Origin: Chloroflexota bacterium
GTDB taxonomy: Bacteria; Chloroflexota; Anaerolineae; Anaerolineales; UBA11579
Assembly: GCA_013112575.1 (NCBI GenBank)
Contig: JABFGG010000003.1
Location: 260,997-324,996 of the forward strand
Direction: 5' to 3'
DNA length: 64,000 nucleotides
This document shows positions 52,038 through 59,651 of the stretch, piece after piece. The notes under the pieces were generated by a model that did not search any database, had not been told where the DNA came from, and saw only the letters and a list, made by a program, of their open reading frames with translations. A program made the translations under genes and the position numbers. The first letter of the stretch is position 1. Every line of letters starts with the position of its first letter.

Positions 52038-53189
52038 ATGGGAAAATCAAATATAAGTTCGTCATTTAATCGCAGGGAATTCCTGCGCATTGTAGCTGCT
52101 CTAACCAGTATTAGTGTAGTGAGTTCATTCTTAGAAGCCTGCTCCCGGATGGGCCTCATTGACTATGAGAGCGCCACTCCAGTACCAACCGATACTGAAG
52201 CACCGGTTGCGTCGCCCACAGCAGAAGAAAGCCCTACAGTCGAAGTTGCTACTGCCACCAGTGAGGGTGACCTCAGCGATGAAGATAAAGCCCAACTCGC
52301 GTTCGTGAAAACCACCGATCGTGTTGGTGGGGTGGGGCTGGCGATTGACCTTCTGGGGGTAAACCCTGTGGATGGTAAGAGTGTGTTCATCAAGCCTAAC
52401 CTCAATACATCTGACCCGGCCCCAGCTGCAACTGACTCGGACATGTTGCGTGCTTTGGTAGTGAAGCTGTGGGACATGGGAGCGACCAAGATCACTGTGG
52501 GTGATCGCGCGGGGATGGGGGTCACACGCGAAGTTATGGAAAGACTGGGAATCTTTGCCATGAGCGAGGAACTCGGCTTCGAAACCATGGTGTTCGATGA
52601 ACTGGAAGCCTCCGATTGGGAGATGTTTAAGGTTCCCGGTGGGCGTTGGCATCGTGGGTTCCCCTTCGCGCGACCTTGTCTGGAACACGATGCCATCGTA
52701 CAGATGTGCTGCCTCAAAACCCATGGCTATGATGGCCACTTCACGATGTCCCTTAAAAACTCTGTGGGATTCGTGGCTAAAACAATTCCCGGCGATAGTT
52801 ATGACTACATGGCTGCATTACACCGCTCTGCATATCTTCGCCAAATGGTTGCAGAGGTCAACACAGTTTACACACCCGCTCTCATTGTGATGGATGGTGT
52901 GGAATCCTTCGTGAATGGGGGGCCTGACTCCGGCAAACGCGTGAATTCCGAGATTGTCCTGGCTGGGACAGATCGCATAGCGATGGATGCCGTGGGTGTG
53001 GCAGTACTACGTCACTTTGGCACCACGCGTAATGTAAGCGAAGGGCCTATCTTTGAACTGGATCAGATTTCCAGGGCAGTTCAACTGGAATTAGGGATCG
53101 ATGGCCCGGAGAAAATCAACCTGCTAACAGGTGATGATGATAGCGCCGCATATGCCGAGGAAATCCTCGAACAATTAGCGGCGCTATAA
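52038..53189 (+). CDS. DUF362-family lipoprotein
   Basis: This 383-residue protein has an N-terminal twin-arginine-like motif (NRREFLRIV) and a lipobox (LEACS, Cys about 35), so it is exported folded and anchored to the membrane. A Thr/Pro/Glu-rich spacer follows. The main domain (about 90-380) carries FIKPNLNTSD, KITVGDRAGMG, VQMCCLKTHGY and MDGVESFVNGGPDSGK, typical of DUF362. Function in the family is unclear; some members bind Fe-S clusters. AAGGGAAAG precedes the ATG. It is divergent from the formate dehydrogenase operon. Confidence 0.85.
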   Translation: MGKSNISSSFNRREFLRIVAALTSISVVSSFLEACSRMGLIDYESATPVPTDTEAPVASPTAEESPTVEVATATSEGDLSDEDKAQLAFVKTTDRVGGVGLAIDLLGVNPVDGKSVFIKPNLNTSDPAPAATDSDMLRALVVKLWDMGATKITVGDRAGMGVTREVMERLGIFAMSEELGFETMVFDELEASDWEMFKVPGGRWHRGFPFARPCLEHDAIVQMCCLKTHGYDGHFTMSLKNSVGFVAKTIPGDSYDYMAALHRSAYLRQMVAEVNTVYTPALIVMDGVESFVNGGPDSGKRVNSEIVLAGTDRIAMDAVGVAVLRHFGTTRNVSEGPIFELDQISRAVQLELGIDGPEKINLLTGDDDSAAYAEEILEQLAAL

Positions 53190-53236
53190 ATTCGGATATT
53201 ACGAAATGGGCTTAGCTAATTATTGTTTCGTCGAGC

Positions 53237-53719
53237 TTATCCTTCATTGATAGGATAACCGGCGTTGATCCAGGCACGATAGCCGCCCTGGATGGCTTTG
53301 ACATTGCTATAGCCCAATTGGATCAGGATGTGCGCCGCACGGGCGCTTGCTTCTTCGCTCGGTCAGGTGCAATACAGCAGGATCTCAGCGTCCTGTGGTA
53401 ATTCACCTAGGCTTGCTTCCAATTCGTCTTCAGGAATGGAAAGGGCGTTGGGGATATGTGAGGCTGCAAAGTCATCTGCGCGCCGCACATCCACGATGAT
53501 GGCGCTATTGGCATCGAAGTGCGCTTTTGTCTCGGCGATTGAAATGCGCGGCACTTGGGGGAAAGGGATGTCGGCCTGGACAGGGGCGCTTTCCAACACT
53601 TCGGTGGGGGCCGCTGTTTCTGTATTTTGTCTGGGAAAAAGAATTAGAACTGTAGCGGCGATTACGAGCACACCGCCGACAATGAGCAAGAAAATAGTTC
53701 CTCTTTGTGATTTGTCCAT
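53237..53719 (-). CDS. Membrane-anchored rhodanese with in-frame UGA, candidate selenoprotein
   Basis: The frame from ATG 53719 has a signal anchor (GTIFLLIVGGVLVIAATVLI, about residues 8-27) and a rhodanese domain (about 60-160). A TGA at 53363-53365 (codon 119) interrupts it right after LLYCT. The frame continues with PSEEASARAAHILIQLGY, VKAIQGGYRAW and ends at TAA 53237. The two parts form one complete rhodanese domain. Rhodaneses of this type commonly read Y-C-x-C-P-x-E, so the UGA replaces a Cys (TGC/TGT to TGA) in a C-x-U motif. A hairpin follows at bacterial SECIS distance (53332-53346). The alternatives are a nonsense mutation or a sequencing error. Selenocysteine genes are not in the window, so the call stays conditional. 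Confidence 0.6.
53332..53346 (-). promoter_or_regulatory. Possible bacterial SECIS hairpin
   Basis: On the mRNA, GCGCC-CGUGC-GGCGC forms a perfect 5-bp GC stem with a 5-nt loop and G at loop position 2. The stem begins 16 nt after the UGA at 53363-53365 and the loop about 21 nt after it. These values match the known geometry of bacterial SECIS elements. Confidence 0.45.
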
Positions 53720-53761
53720 AATGGGTATTCTAAACCAAATTTGTAAGAATAAAATGAGGCA

Positions 53762-53782
53762 GGGCTGGCTTTGTGCCAGCCC
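53762..53782 (-). terminator. Hairpin after tRNA-Arg, probable terminator
   Basis: Stem GGGCTGGC/GCCAGCCC (53762-53769/53775-53782) with a 5-nt loop. On the minus strand it is followed by TGCCTCATTTTATT, a weak U tract. Confidence 0.5.
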
Positions 53783-53790
53783 CGTTCTCT

Positions 53791-53866
53791 TGGCGCACCC
53801 GGAGGGACTCGAACCTCCAGCCTACTGATTCGAAGTCAGGCGCTCTATCCATTGAGCTACGGGTGC
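53791..53866 (-). tRNA. tRNA-Arg (anticodon TCG)
   Basis: The minus strand shows acceptor GCACCCG/CGGGTGC, D arm GCTC/GAGC, anticodon loop CTTCGAA (anticodon TCG) on stem CTGA/TCAG, and T arm TGGAGG-TTCGAGT-CCCTCC. Unlike the other two tRNA genes, CCA is encoded at 53791-53793. Confidence 0.93.
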
Positions 53867-53871
53867 CAGCC

Positions 53872-54402
53872 TGCAAGCATGTAAGCTAATTACACTGATT
53901 TATCCGTTTTTGATTGATGTATTTTCCCAGAAACAGAGTATGTTTTTGAGCCTATATTTCTGCCTGCGCAATTTTGTCAAAGAAAAAAGGGGGGGATAAA
54001 CGTATCCATAAGTGTTGCAACCTTATGTGCAATTAAATGATGATTGGAATGAGGATGACCGAAGACCTGATAAGGAAATTGCGGTCAAAGCAGAGAAATG
54101 ACTATGTCAGTAATAAAATGCTCGTCCAAGTGAGGGGAGCACCCAGATGAGCGCCAGATTTATACCAAAGAATTTAGTCTAATTAAACAGGTATGAAGAC
54201 CCTATTTGTCTATATTGTTGGGCCGTTCAGTCAACATTGCTGCTATTTGCATAATAGCAATGTCAATCAAGAAATCGAATACTGTAAGACTCGCAAAGCA
54301 AATGAGTTTGCTTGGAAAATGCGGTTTAAAGAAAACTTAAAAACACTTTCGTCTGGTTTCTATTTCGCCAATGAAATATTGTTTGCTATAGATCCAATTT
54401 GT
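53872..54402. other. Non-coding stretch, no gene seen
   Basis: AT-rich, with no convincing ORF. The plus-strand frame from 54193 runs into the reductase gene on the other strand and has no ribosome site. A 7-bp hairpin TGCTATT-TGCAT-AATAGCA lies at 54241-54259. A G-run (53991-53995) is the only other visible feature. Confidence 0.5.
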
Positions 54403-55119
54403 TTATGTGCTAAAGTGAATTCCGCATTCTACTTTATTGTGGCGCGGCCACCGTCCATCACGATTATTAGTGTTTTCCACAGAAATTGGAACAGTACAGG
54501 GCTCGCAGCCAATGCTTGGGAAGCCACGCTCATGTAATTCGTTATAAGGGAGATCATGAGCTTTGATATATTCCCAAATCATGTTCTCAGTCCAATTGGC
54601 AAAAGGAGAGATTTTCGCAATTTGAAATTGCTTATCCCACATCACAATGGGTATCTTTCCGCGCTGAGGAGATTGGTCGCGGCGGAGTCCCGTAATCCAG
54701 GCCCGAAAGTTTAATAAATTCTTTTGCAGGGGTAATACTTTGCAAAAGTAGCAACATTTATCTGGATCCGATTCCCATAGCTTCTCACCATATTGGGCGG
54801 CTTGCTCCTCAAGGCTCAGTGCTGGTTGAATGCAACATAAGTTTAGTTCGAAATGGTCTTTCAGTCTTTCGATCAAAGAATACGTTTCTGGGAAAAGGAG
54901 CCCCGTATCCAATGTAATTACTTGCAAATCGGGTGCAATTTTCTGCAACATGTGTAAGCCAACTATGCCAGTTGGTTGGAAGCTTGTCACAACTACCAAT
55001 TTTTCCTGATAGGTCTCCACAGCCCAATGAAGGATATCCTGGGGATGAGTATTCTTAAAGCCAACATAGTCGCGAGAAGGGTTCATAGTGAATAAAGCGG
55101 TTATTGGATTTTTCGGCAC
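54403..55119 (-). CDS. APS/PAPS reductase (CysH) family protein
   Basis: This 238-residue protein has a PP-loop ATPase-like core with TSFQPTGIVGLHML in place of the usual SGGKDS-type loop, LDTGLLFPETYSLIERL and an ITGLRRDQSP segment. Iron-sulfur ligands are in DKCCYFCKVLP and GCEPCTVPI, so it carries the CC...CxxC cluster of APS reductases. A C-terminal ECGIH supplies the catalytic Cys. It reduces APS (or PAPS) to sulfite in assimilation. The start is uncertain: a GTG at 55119 overlaps the acetyltransferase gene by 19 bp, and an ATG at 55086 is the alternative. It is the last gene of the minus-strand run. Confidence 0.87.
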   Translation of the reverse strand: MPKNPITALFTMNPSRDYVGFKNTHPQDILHWAVETYQEKLVVVTSFQPTGIVGLHMLQKIAPDLQVITLDTGLLFPETYSLIERLKDHFELNLCCIQPALSLEEQAAQYGEKLWESDPDKCCYFCKVLPLQKNLLNFRAWITGLRRDQSPQRGKIPIVMWDKQFQIAKISPFANWTENMIWEYIKAHDLPYNELHERGFPSIGCEPCTVPISVENTNNRDGRWPRHNKVECGIHFST

Positions 55120-55946
55120 ATCTCTATGCGTTCAAAGACATTGATGTAATTCATTCTTGAAAAGGCGAGTAGATGAGGGTCATCTGCAGGGATGTTTTCC
55201 GTATAGGTATCGAGCTTGGGGAACTTTGAATGGAGATGGGCAAGCATTTCTAACATGATTGCTTCCGGATCACCATCCTTTGTCTGAAACATGAGCCGAG
55301 ATAAATTAAAGTCCGTCTTTTGGAACACCAACCAACCCTGGCCGCGACCGTTCAAACATATTTGCATCCCAAAAAGGTCATCTACATTTTGAAGGGATTC
55401 AGTTTCGTTCGTCCATGCTTGTGGGCCCTTCCGCTCATCAAGGAACGGAATTGCTTCGGCTTTCGAAAACCACTGCGCTTCAGATGCGAGTGTACCTGAA
55501 ACAGGAGAAGGGGGACGTCTGAGAATAACCAGTTCACGGCTCTCGGTAAAACCCATCTTTTTAAATAGATGATGTCCTGGAGTATTACCTTTTATGACTT
55601 CGAGAATGTTGCGCGGTATGCCTGCATGGTCTGAAGCTTCCAGCATAGCCTCCATGAGCATTTCCCCGATGCCATGCCTACGATTATTGGGTAACACTCC
55701 AAGCCTTGTGATCCAGGATCGCTGAGGGCGAAGACCCAACATCCCCAAGCCAAATATTCGTTCACCATTCTTTGCTACGAAAGATTTCTCCAAATCTAGA
55801 TCGTAAACCCGAATGTACTCTTGCAGCCGGGCTGCATTCATTGGCATAGGCACTAAATAGTCGACGCGCGTTTGATTGTAGGCATCGGTTAGTTCATCTA
55901 CGCTGAACTGACTAGCGGGAACGAGGTTGGGAAGAGTGATAGTCAT
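55101..55946 (-). CDS. GNAT-family N-acetyltransferase
   Basis: This 281-residue protein has a GNAT domain (about 15-145) with the acetyl-CoA motif A in ITRLGVLPNNRRHGIGEML and KGNTPGHHLFKKMGFTE. The C-terminal half (about 150-281) is a second, diverged GNAT-like or lectin-like domain (LVFQKTDFNLSRLMFQ). The acceptor is unknown. It overlaps the APS-reductase-like gene and lies 101 bp after the triple-receiver gene, so it may belong to the same run. Confidence 0.87.
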   Translation of the reverse strand: MTITLPNLVPASQFSVDELTDAYNQTRVDYLVPMPMNAARLQEYIRVYDLDLEKSFVAKNGERIFGLGMLGLRPQRSWITRLGVLPNNRRHGIGEMLMEAMLEASDHAGIPRNILEVIKGNTPGHHLFKKMGFTESRELVILRRPPSPVSGTLASEAQWFSKAEAIPFLDERKGPQAWTNETESLQNVDDLFGMQICLNGRGQGWLVFQKTDFNLSRLMFQTKDGDPEAIMLEMLAHLHSKFPKLDTYTENIPADDPHLLAFSRMNYINVFERIEMCRKIQ

Positions 55947-56047
55947 TATGCAGGATCTCTTTAGCCTTATGAAATAACAATGCGAGATTGCCAGTAAGCA
56001 CGCCGATCCAAAACAATTTGATGGCTGTGGATAACAAAAGTCCCCAA

Positions 56048-57466
56048 CTATGTGTCAGAGCTGATGTTTCTCAGGACAACTTCCATAAATGGAGTCACCT
56101 GATAGGGTTTGCTAATGTAATCGTCAAAGCCATACGTTTCCGCCATTCTTCGAGCAGTATCCTGTGGCCACGCTGTGCATGCGATAATGGGAATCCCTTC
56201 TAGCTCGCTTTCCGCATGCAGTAAGCCCACTAAAGTTTGCCCATCCACATCCGGCAACCCGAGGTCGAGCAAAATCAGATCAGGTTTATGCTCCAAAGCC
56301 ATGTGCCTGCCGGTTTGTCCATTCTCGGCGATTACAACATTGAGGTCATGTTTCGCGAGTATCTTGCGTGCAAGATTAGCACTATCGGGAATATCTTCAA
56401 TGACCAATACAGTTTTCATGATTTTTCCTTGGTTCTCTACCTTTGCTTCTGGTACGGCAAAAACTTCTGATGGTGCAGTATTTGAGTTGAGGTTCTTATT
56501 CAATAAAAAGAGATGCACATTTTGCACAATCGCCATAGGGTGCAGATTTTCTTTGGAACCAAGCAAGAGGCAGGTTGGTTCAATAGCCTTATAGGTTGGG
56601 ACGTTCGCTTCCCTGGACAAGAGCAGTAGAGTTGGAATATGCGGCTTTTCGAGAACTATCTGGTTTATTGTGTCGGTTGCATACCGATCGTCCACTCCAA
56701 TAATCGTAAGTTGCGGCGTGCAAGTAGAAAGGAATGTCAATGCTTGTTCAAGTGTTGTAGCAACTAAAACTTCAACACCTAATTGAGTTTCCAACATCCT
56801 TCTAATTAAGCGGGCGTCATCGGGATCTTCATCTATTAACAGTATTGCTGAAGAGTTGTCCTTTAACGTAACTGAGCCATTTAGCACCGATCCACCATCT
56901 GGTAAATTTCTGAACTCTGGTTCTGGTGGAGGCAAAGTCTGGTTCGAGAAAATGTAATTCAAATTTTCTTCAGACTGTAGCACAGCAACTGGATTCTCGA
57001 CTGATTCACTTATTTGAGCGTCACCATTCTCAACACCGGGATTCGCTCTTTCCAGTTGACCTACGATTTCTTGCTGATTGCTTGATGATTTTTCTTTGTC
57101 CGGAAAGTATCGTTCAACCATTTCGATCAGTTCGGGCACATTAATTGGTTTGGAGAGATAATCATCACAACCAGCTTCCAGAAAGCGTTCTCGGTCCCCA
57201 CGCATTGCAGACGCTGTGAGAGCTATCAGGGGAATATGCTCTAAATCTTTATCTGCCTTTACCTGCGTAGCGATCTGAATGCCATCCAGGTGAGGAAGGG
57301 CAATATCCAGAAGGACAAGAGGCGGCTTTAGATCGCGAATCATTTCATAGCCTAGTAGCCCGTCTTCCGCTTCAATGATCGTGTATCCATGCCCGCCAAG
57401 TATCTTGCGCACGATTCGGCGGTTATGCATGTTATCTTCAATGTAAAGAATTGTTCGGTCATCCAT
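56048..57466 (-). CDS. Triple-receiver response regulator with a degenerate middle domain
   Basis: This 472-residue protein has three receivers. REC1 (about 3-122) is intact: YIEDN, acceptor Asp in LVLLDIALP, ALTASAMRGDRERF and LSKPIN. REC2 (about 205-325) keeps LLIDEDPDD but has IIGVDDRYA where the acceptor should be and lacks the late Lys-Pro, so it is probably not phosphorylated. REC3 (about 350-470) is intact: VIEDIPD, acceptor in ILLDLGLPD, ACTAWP and ISKPYQ. There is no output domain. It starts 5 bp after the threonine-synthase fusion and is probably a phosphate sink or relay. Confidence 0.9.
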   Translation of the reverse strand: MDDRTILYIEDNMHNRRIVRKILGGHGYTIIEAEDGLLGYEMIRDLKPPLVLLDIALPHLDGIQIATQVKADKDLEHIPLIALTASAMRGDRERFLEAGCDDYLSKPINVPELIEMVERYFPDKEKSSSNQQEIVGQLERANPGVENGDAQISESVENPVAVLQSEENLNYIFSNQTLPPPEPEFRNLPDGGSVLNGSVTLKDNSSAILLIDEDPDDARLIRRMLETQLGVEVLVATTLEQALTFLSTCTPQLTIIGVDDRYATDTINQIVLEKPHIPTLLLLSREANVPTYKAIEPTCLLLGSKENLHPMAIVQNVHLFLLNKNLNSNTAPSEVFAVPEAKVENQGKIMKTVLVIEDIPDSANLARKILAKHDLNVVIAENGQTGRHMALEHKPDLILLDLGLPDVDGQTLVGLLHAESELEGIPIIACTAWPQDTARRMAETYGFDDYISKPYQVTPFMEVVLRNISSDT

Positions 57467-57471
57467 AAGCC

Positions 57472-59565
57472 TTATGAATTTCTTTCCATTTCAAGGACGG
57501 CTTCTACATGGGTTACCAGGTTGTTGCGGTCCAAGCCATCTTTGGGCCAGACCGACTCAGCATTTTTATGAAGTTCAGCACGCATTTGTGGGTCAAGTTC
57601 TTTGGCAGAGACAATAATTACTGGAATATGCGCTGTCTCTTTCTGGGTGCGTAGTTCTTTAAGAACCTCTTCTCCACGAATGTCGGGGAGAACCAGGTCC
57701 AGGATGATAATGTCGGGTGCAACCTCTCTAGCTGCATTGAGGCCTGTGCGGGCAGAGTGGGTTTCGATAACCTCAAAGCGTTGGCGTATCTCTAAAAGTC
57801 TGCGCATCAATCGACTGTCCCAGACATTGTCGTCGATCACCAGAACCTTTGGATGCTTTTCGAGGCCAAAATCACTGATCAATTTCTTGTTTTGCTCCTG
57901 GGGAGTAGGGTCGGAAACCAGCTCCGCTTCATCACCAAGAAGCTCTACAACGTAATCGACCAATTGCCGGGCATCGAAGTTGCCTTTTTGCCAGACGGAT
58001 TGTGCGTTGCCCCGCAAGGCTTCTTGCTGGTCGGGGTCCAAATCCAATCCCGAGATGATGATGGCAGGAATTTCTTTGGTTCTCTCATCGCTCTTGAGTT
58101 CTTCCAAAATGGAAAACCCATCCATATCCGGCAAACGAAGGTCGAGGATAACCAGTTGGGGTTGCCGTTGTTTGATCAGGTCAATGCCCTCAGCGCCACT
58201 GTAGGCTTCAAAAATACGGTAACGTTTATAGCGTTGCAGCAACTTGCGGATTAGCCGACAATCCTGGGGATTATCATCAACAACGACAATTGACGTTACT
58301 TGCTCATCAAGTTCCCGTATCGCATCACTAAGCTCTAAAGGTGAATTTGATTTGGTTTCTGAATCTCCCAAATCCAACTCGATGATGTAGCGGTCTTCAA
58401 GGGCATGTTTTTCTGCACTAAAGGTATGCCCGGAGCAATTTATCACGACGGATTCTTCTGGGTCGATAAAGTTTTGCGCCAGGAGCTTCTCGAAACCGGC
58501 AAAGGCAACGCTGGCAGCAGGCTCGACGGACATACCCTCGATGCGTGCCAGCCGGCGCATTGTTCGAAAAGCATCGCCATCGCCGACAGATACCATGGCC
58601 CCGCCATATTGGTCATTAGCCTCTTTGAGGATCTGGTAACCCATCCCAGGGTCACCTGTCCCCAAAACAGTGATGAGTGTGTCTGGAACGATAGCATTGG
58701 CATCGGCAAGACCTTGCTCCCAGGCTTGGACCATAGGGGCACAGCCATCAACTTGCACAACCCCGATCTTCGGCACTCTGTCAATGATCTTGGCTTCGAA
58801 AAGCTCTTTGAAGCCTTTCAAAACTCCAATGGGGCCCAATCCACCAGATACGGCTTGAATGTACCAATCAGGGGCCTGCCAGTCTAACTGCTCAACGATC
58901 TCAAAAGCGACGGTTTTCATGCTCTCTTTGTTGGCAATGGCTTTGGCTCCGGCATCACAGTAGATGCCGCGATGGGCCGCAAAATTGGCGGCCACTTTCT
59001 TGGCCTGGTCATAGGTCCCGGTGACCTTAACCACCTCAGCCCCATATAAAGCCAGTTCGCGCATCTTCTCGGATGGCACACTGCTAGTGAGAAAGACCCA
59101 TAATTTGATGCCAGCCTTGGCACAGTAGGCAGCGTACGCCGCGGCGGCGTTGCCAGCTGAAGCCAGTACCACTTCATCGACCCCATTGGCCTTCAAAGCA
59201 TTTACGGTAAGAGCAGCCTGGCGGTCTTTAAATGACCCGGTTGGATTTTGACGTTCGTCCTTGATCCAGATGTGGGCATGCCCCAATTCTTCTTGAAGGT
59301 TTTCGGCACGCAACAAAGGAGTCCAGCCTTCATTGAATGAAACCATGCCGGTGTCTGGCACAAATGGAAGCAATTCCTGGTAACGCCACAAGTTCGTAGG
59401 GCGTTTGGCAACACGCTTGGGCCAATTGGCCGGTAAGCTGCTCAAATCATTTACCGCGTCTGTCCATGCCCCATCACAGCTTGGGCATGCGGCGGGAAAT
59501 AATTGTGCTGTGCGTTCCTCTCCGCATTCAAGACATCGAACGCCTTTGAAGAGTGTGTTTACCAT
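57472..59565 (-). CDS. Threonine-synthase-like PLP enzyme fused to two receiver domains
   Basis: A single uninterrupted 697-residue frame. The N-terminal zinc ribbon has CLEC and CPSC (residues 11-14 and 27-30). A fold-type II PLP enzyme follows (about 70-400) with the PLP Lys in NPTGSFKDRQ (Lys113), the SAGNAAAAYAAYCAKAGIKL loop, AVSGGLGPIGVLKGF and VVINCSGHT near 375. It matches threonine synthase, which converts O-phosphohomoserine to threonine. Two receivers follow: REC1 (about 425-545; VVDDNPQD, acceptor in LVILDLRLPD) and REC2 (about 573-697; VIDDNVWD, acceptor in IIILDLVLPD). Both have the acidic pair and acceptor Asp; the Lys-Pro position is altered (QKGN, PKDG). It sits between a sensor kinase and a triple receiver. 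The architecture is unknown to me. Confidence 0.9.
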   Translation of the reverse strand: MVNTLFKGVRCLECGEERTAQLFPAACPSCDGAWTDAVNDLSSLPANWPKRVAKRPTNLWRYQELLPFVPDTGMVSFNEGWTPLLRAENLQEELGHAHIWIKDERQNPTGSFKDRQAALTVNALKANGVDEVVLASAGNAAAAYAAYCAKAGIKLWVFLTSSVPSEKMRELALYGAEVVKVTGTYDQAKKVAANFAAHRGIYCDAGAKAIANKESMKTVAFEIVEQLDWQAPDWYIQAVSGGLGPIGVLKGFKELFEAKIIDRVPKIGVVQVDGCAPMVQAWEQGLADANAIVPDTLITVLGTGDPGMGYQILKEANDQYGGAMVSVGDGDAFRTMRRLARIEGMSVEPAASVAFAGFEKLLAQNFIDPEESVVINCSGHTFSAEKHALEDRYIIELDLGDSETKSNSPLELSDAIRELDEQVTSIVVVDDNPQDCRLIRKLLQRYKRYRIFEAYSGAEGIDLIKQRQPQLVILDLRLPDMDGFSILEELKSDERTKEIPAIIISGLDLDPDQQEALRGNAQSVWQKGNFDARQLVDYVVELLGDEAELVSDPTPQEQNKKLISDFGLEKHPKVLVIDDNVWDSRLMRRLLEIRQRFEVIETHSARTGLNAAREVAPDIIILDLVLPDIRGEEVLKELRTQKETAHIPVIIVSAKELDPQMRAELHKNAESVWPKDGLDRNNLVTHVEAVLEMERNS

Positions 59566-59587
59566 CGCAAATTCCTATACAAGGCTA

Positions 59588-59616
59588 CGGCATAGAGCAT
59601 CACATGCTCTATGCCG
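59588..59616 (-). promoter_or_regulatory. 13-bp intercistronic hairpin
   Basis: Perfect 13-bp arms (59588-59600/59604-59616) with triloop CAC, in the 86-bp gap between the kinase and fusion genes. No T run follows, so it is more likely an RNA-processing or stability element than a terminator. Confidence 0.6.
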
Positions 59617-59651
59617 AAATTAGCTTTCATTGAAATATGACTAACCTGCCG

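Noticed and set aside
53363..53365. UGA read as Trp by an alternative genetic code
   Set aside because: UGA is used as a normal stop elsewhere in the window (for example at 41643-41645), so a general code change is excluded.
54193..54537. A 114-codon plus-strand frame
   Set aside because: Its second half lies antisense inside the clear APS-reductase-like gene, it has no ribosome site, and the product has no recognisable domain.
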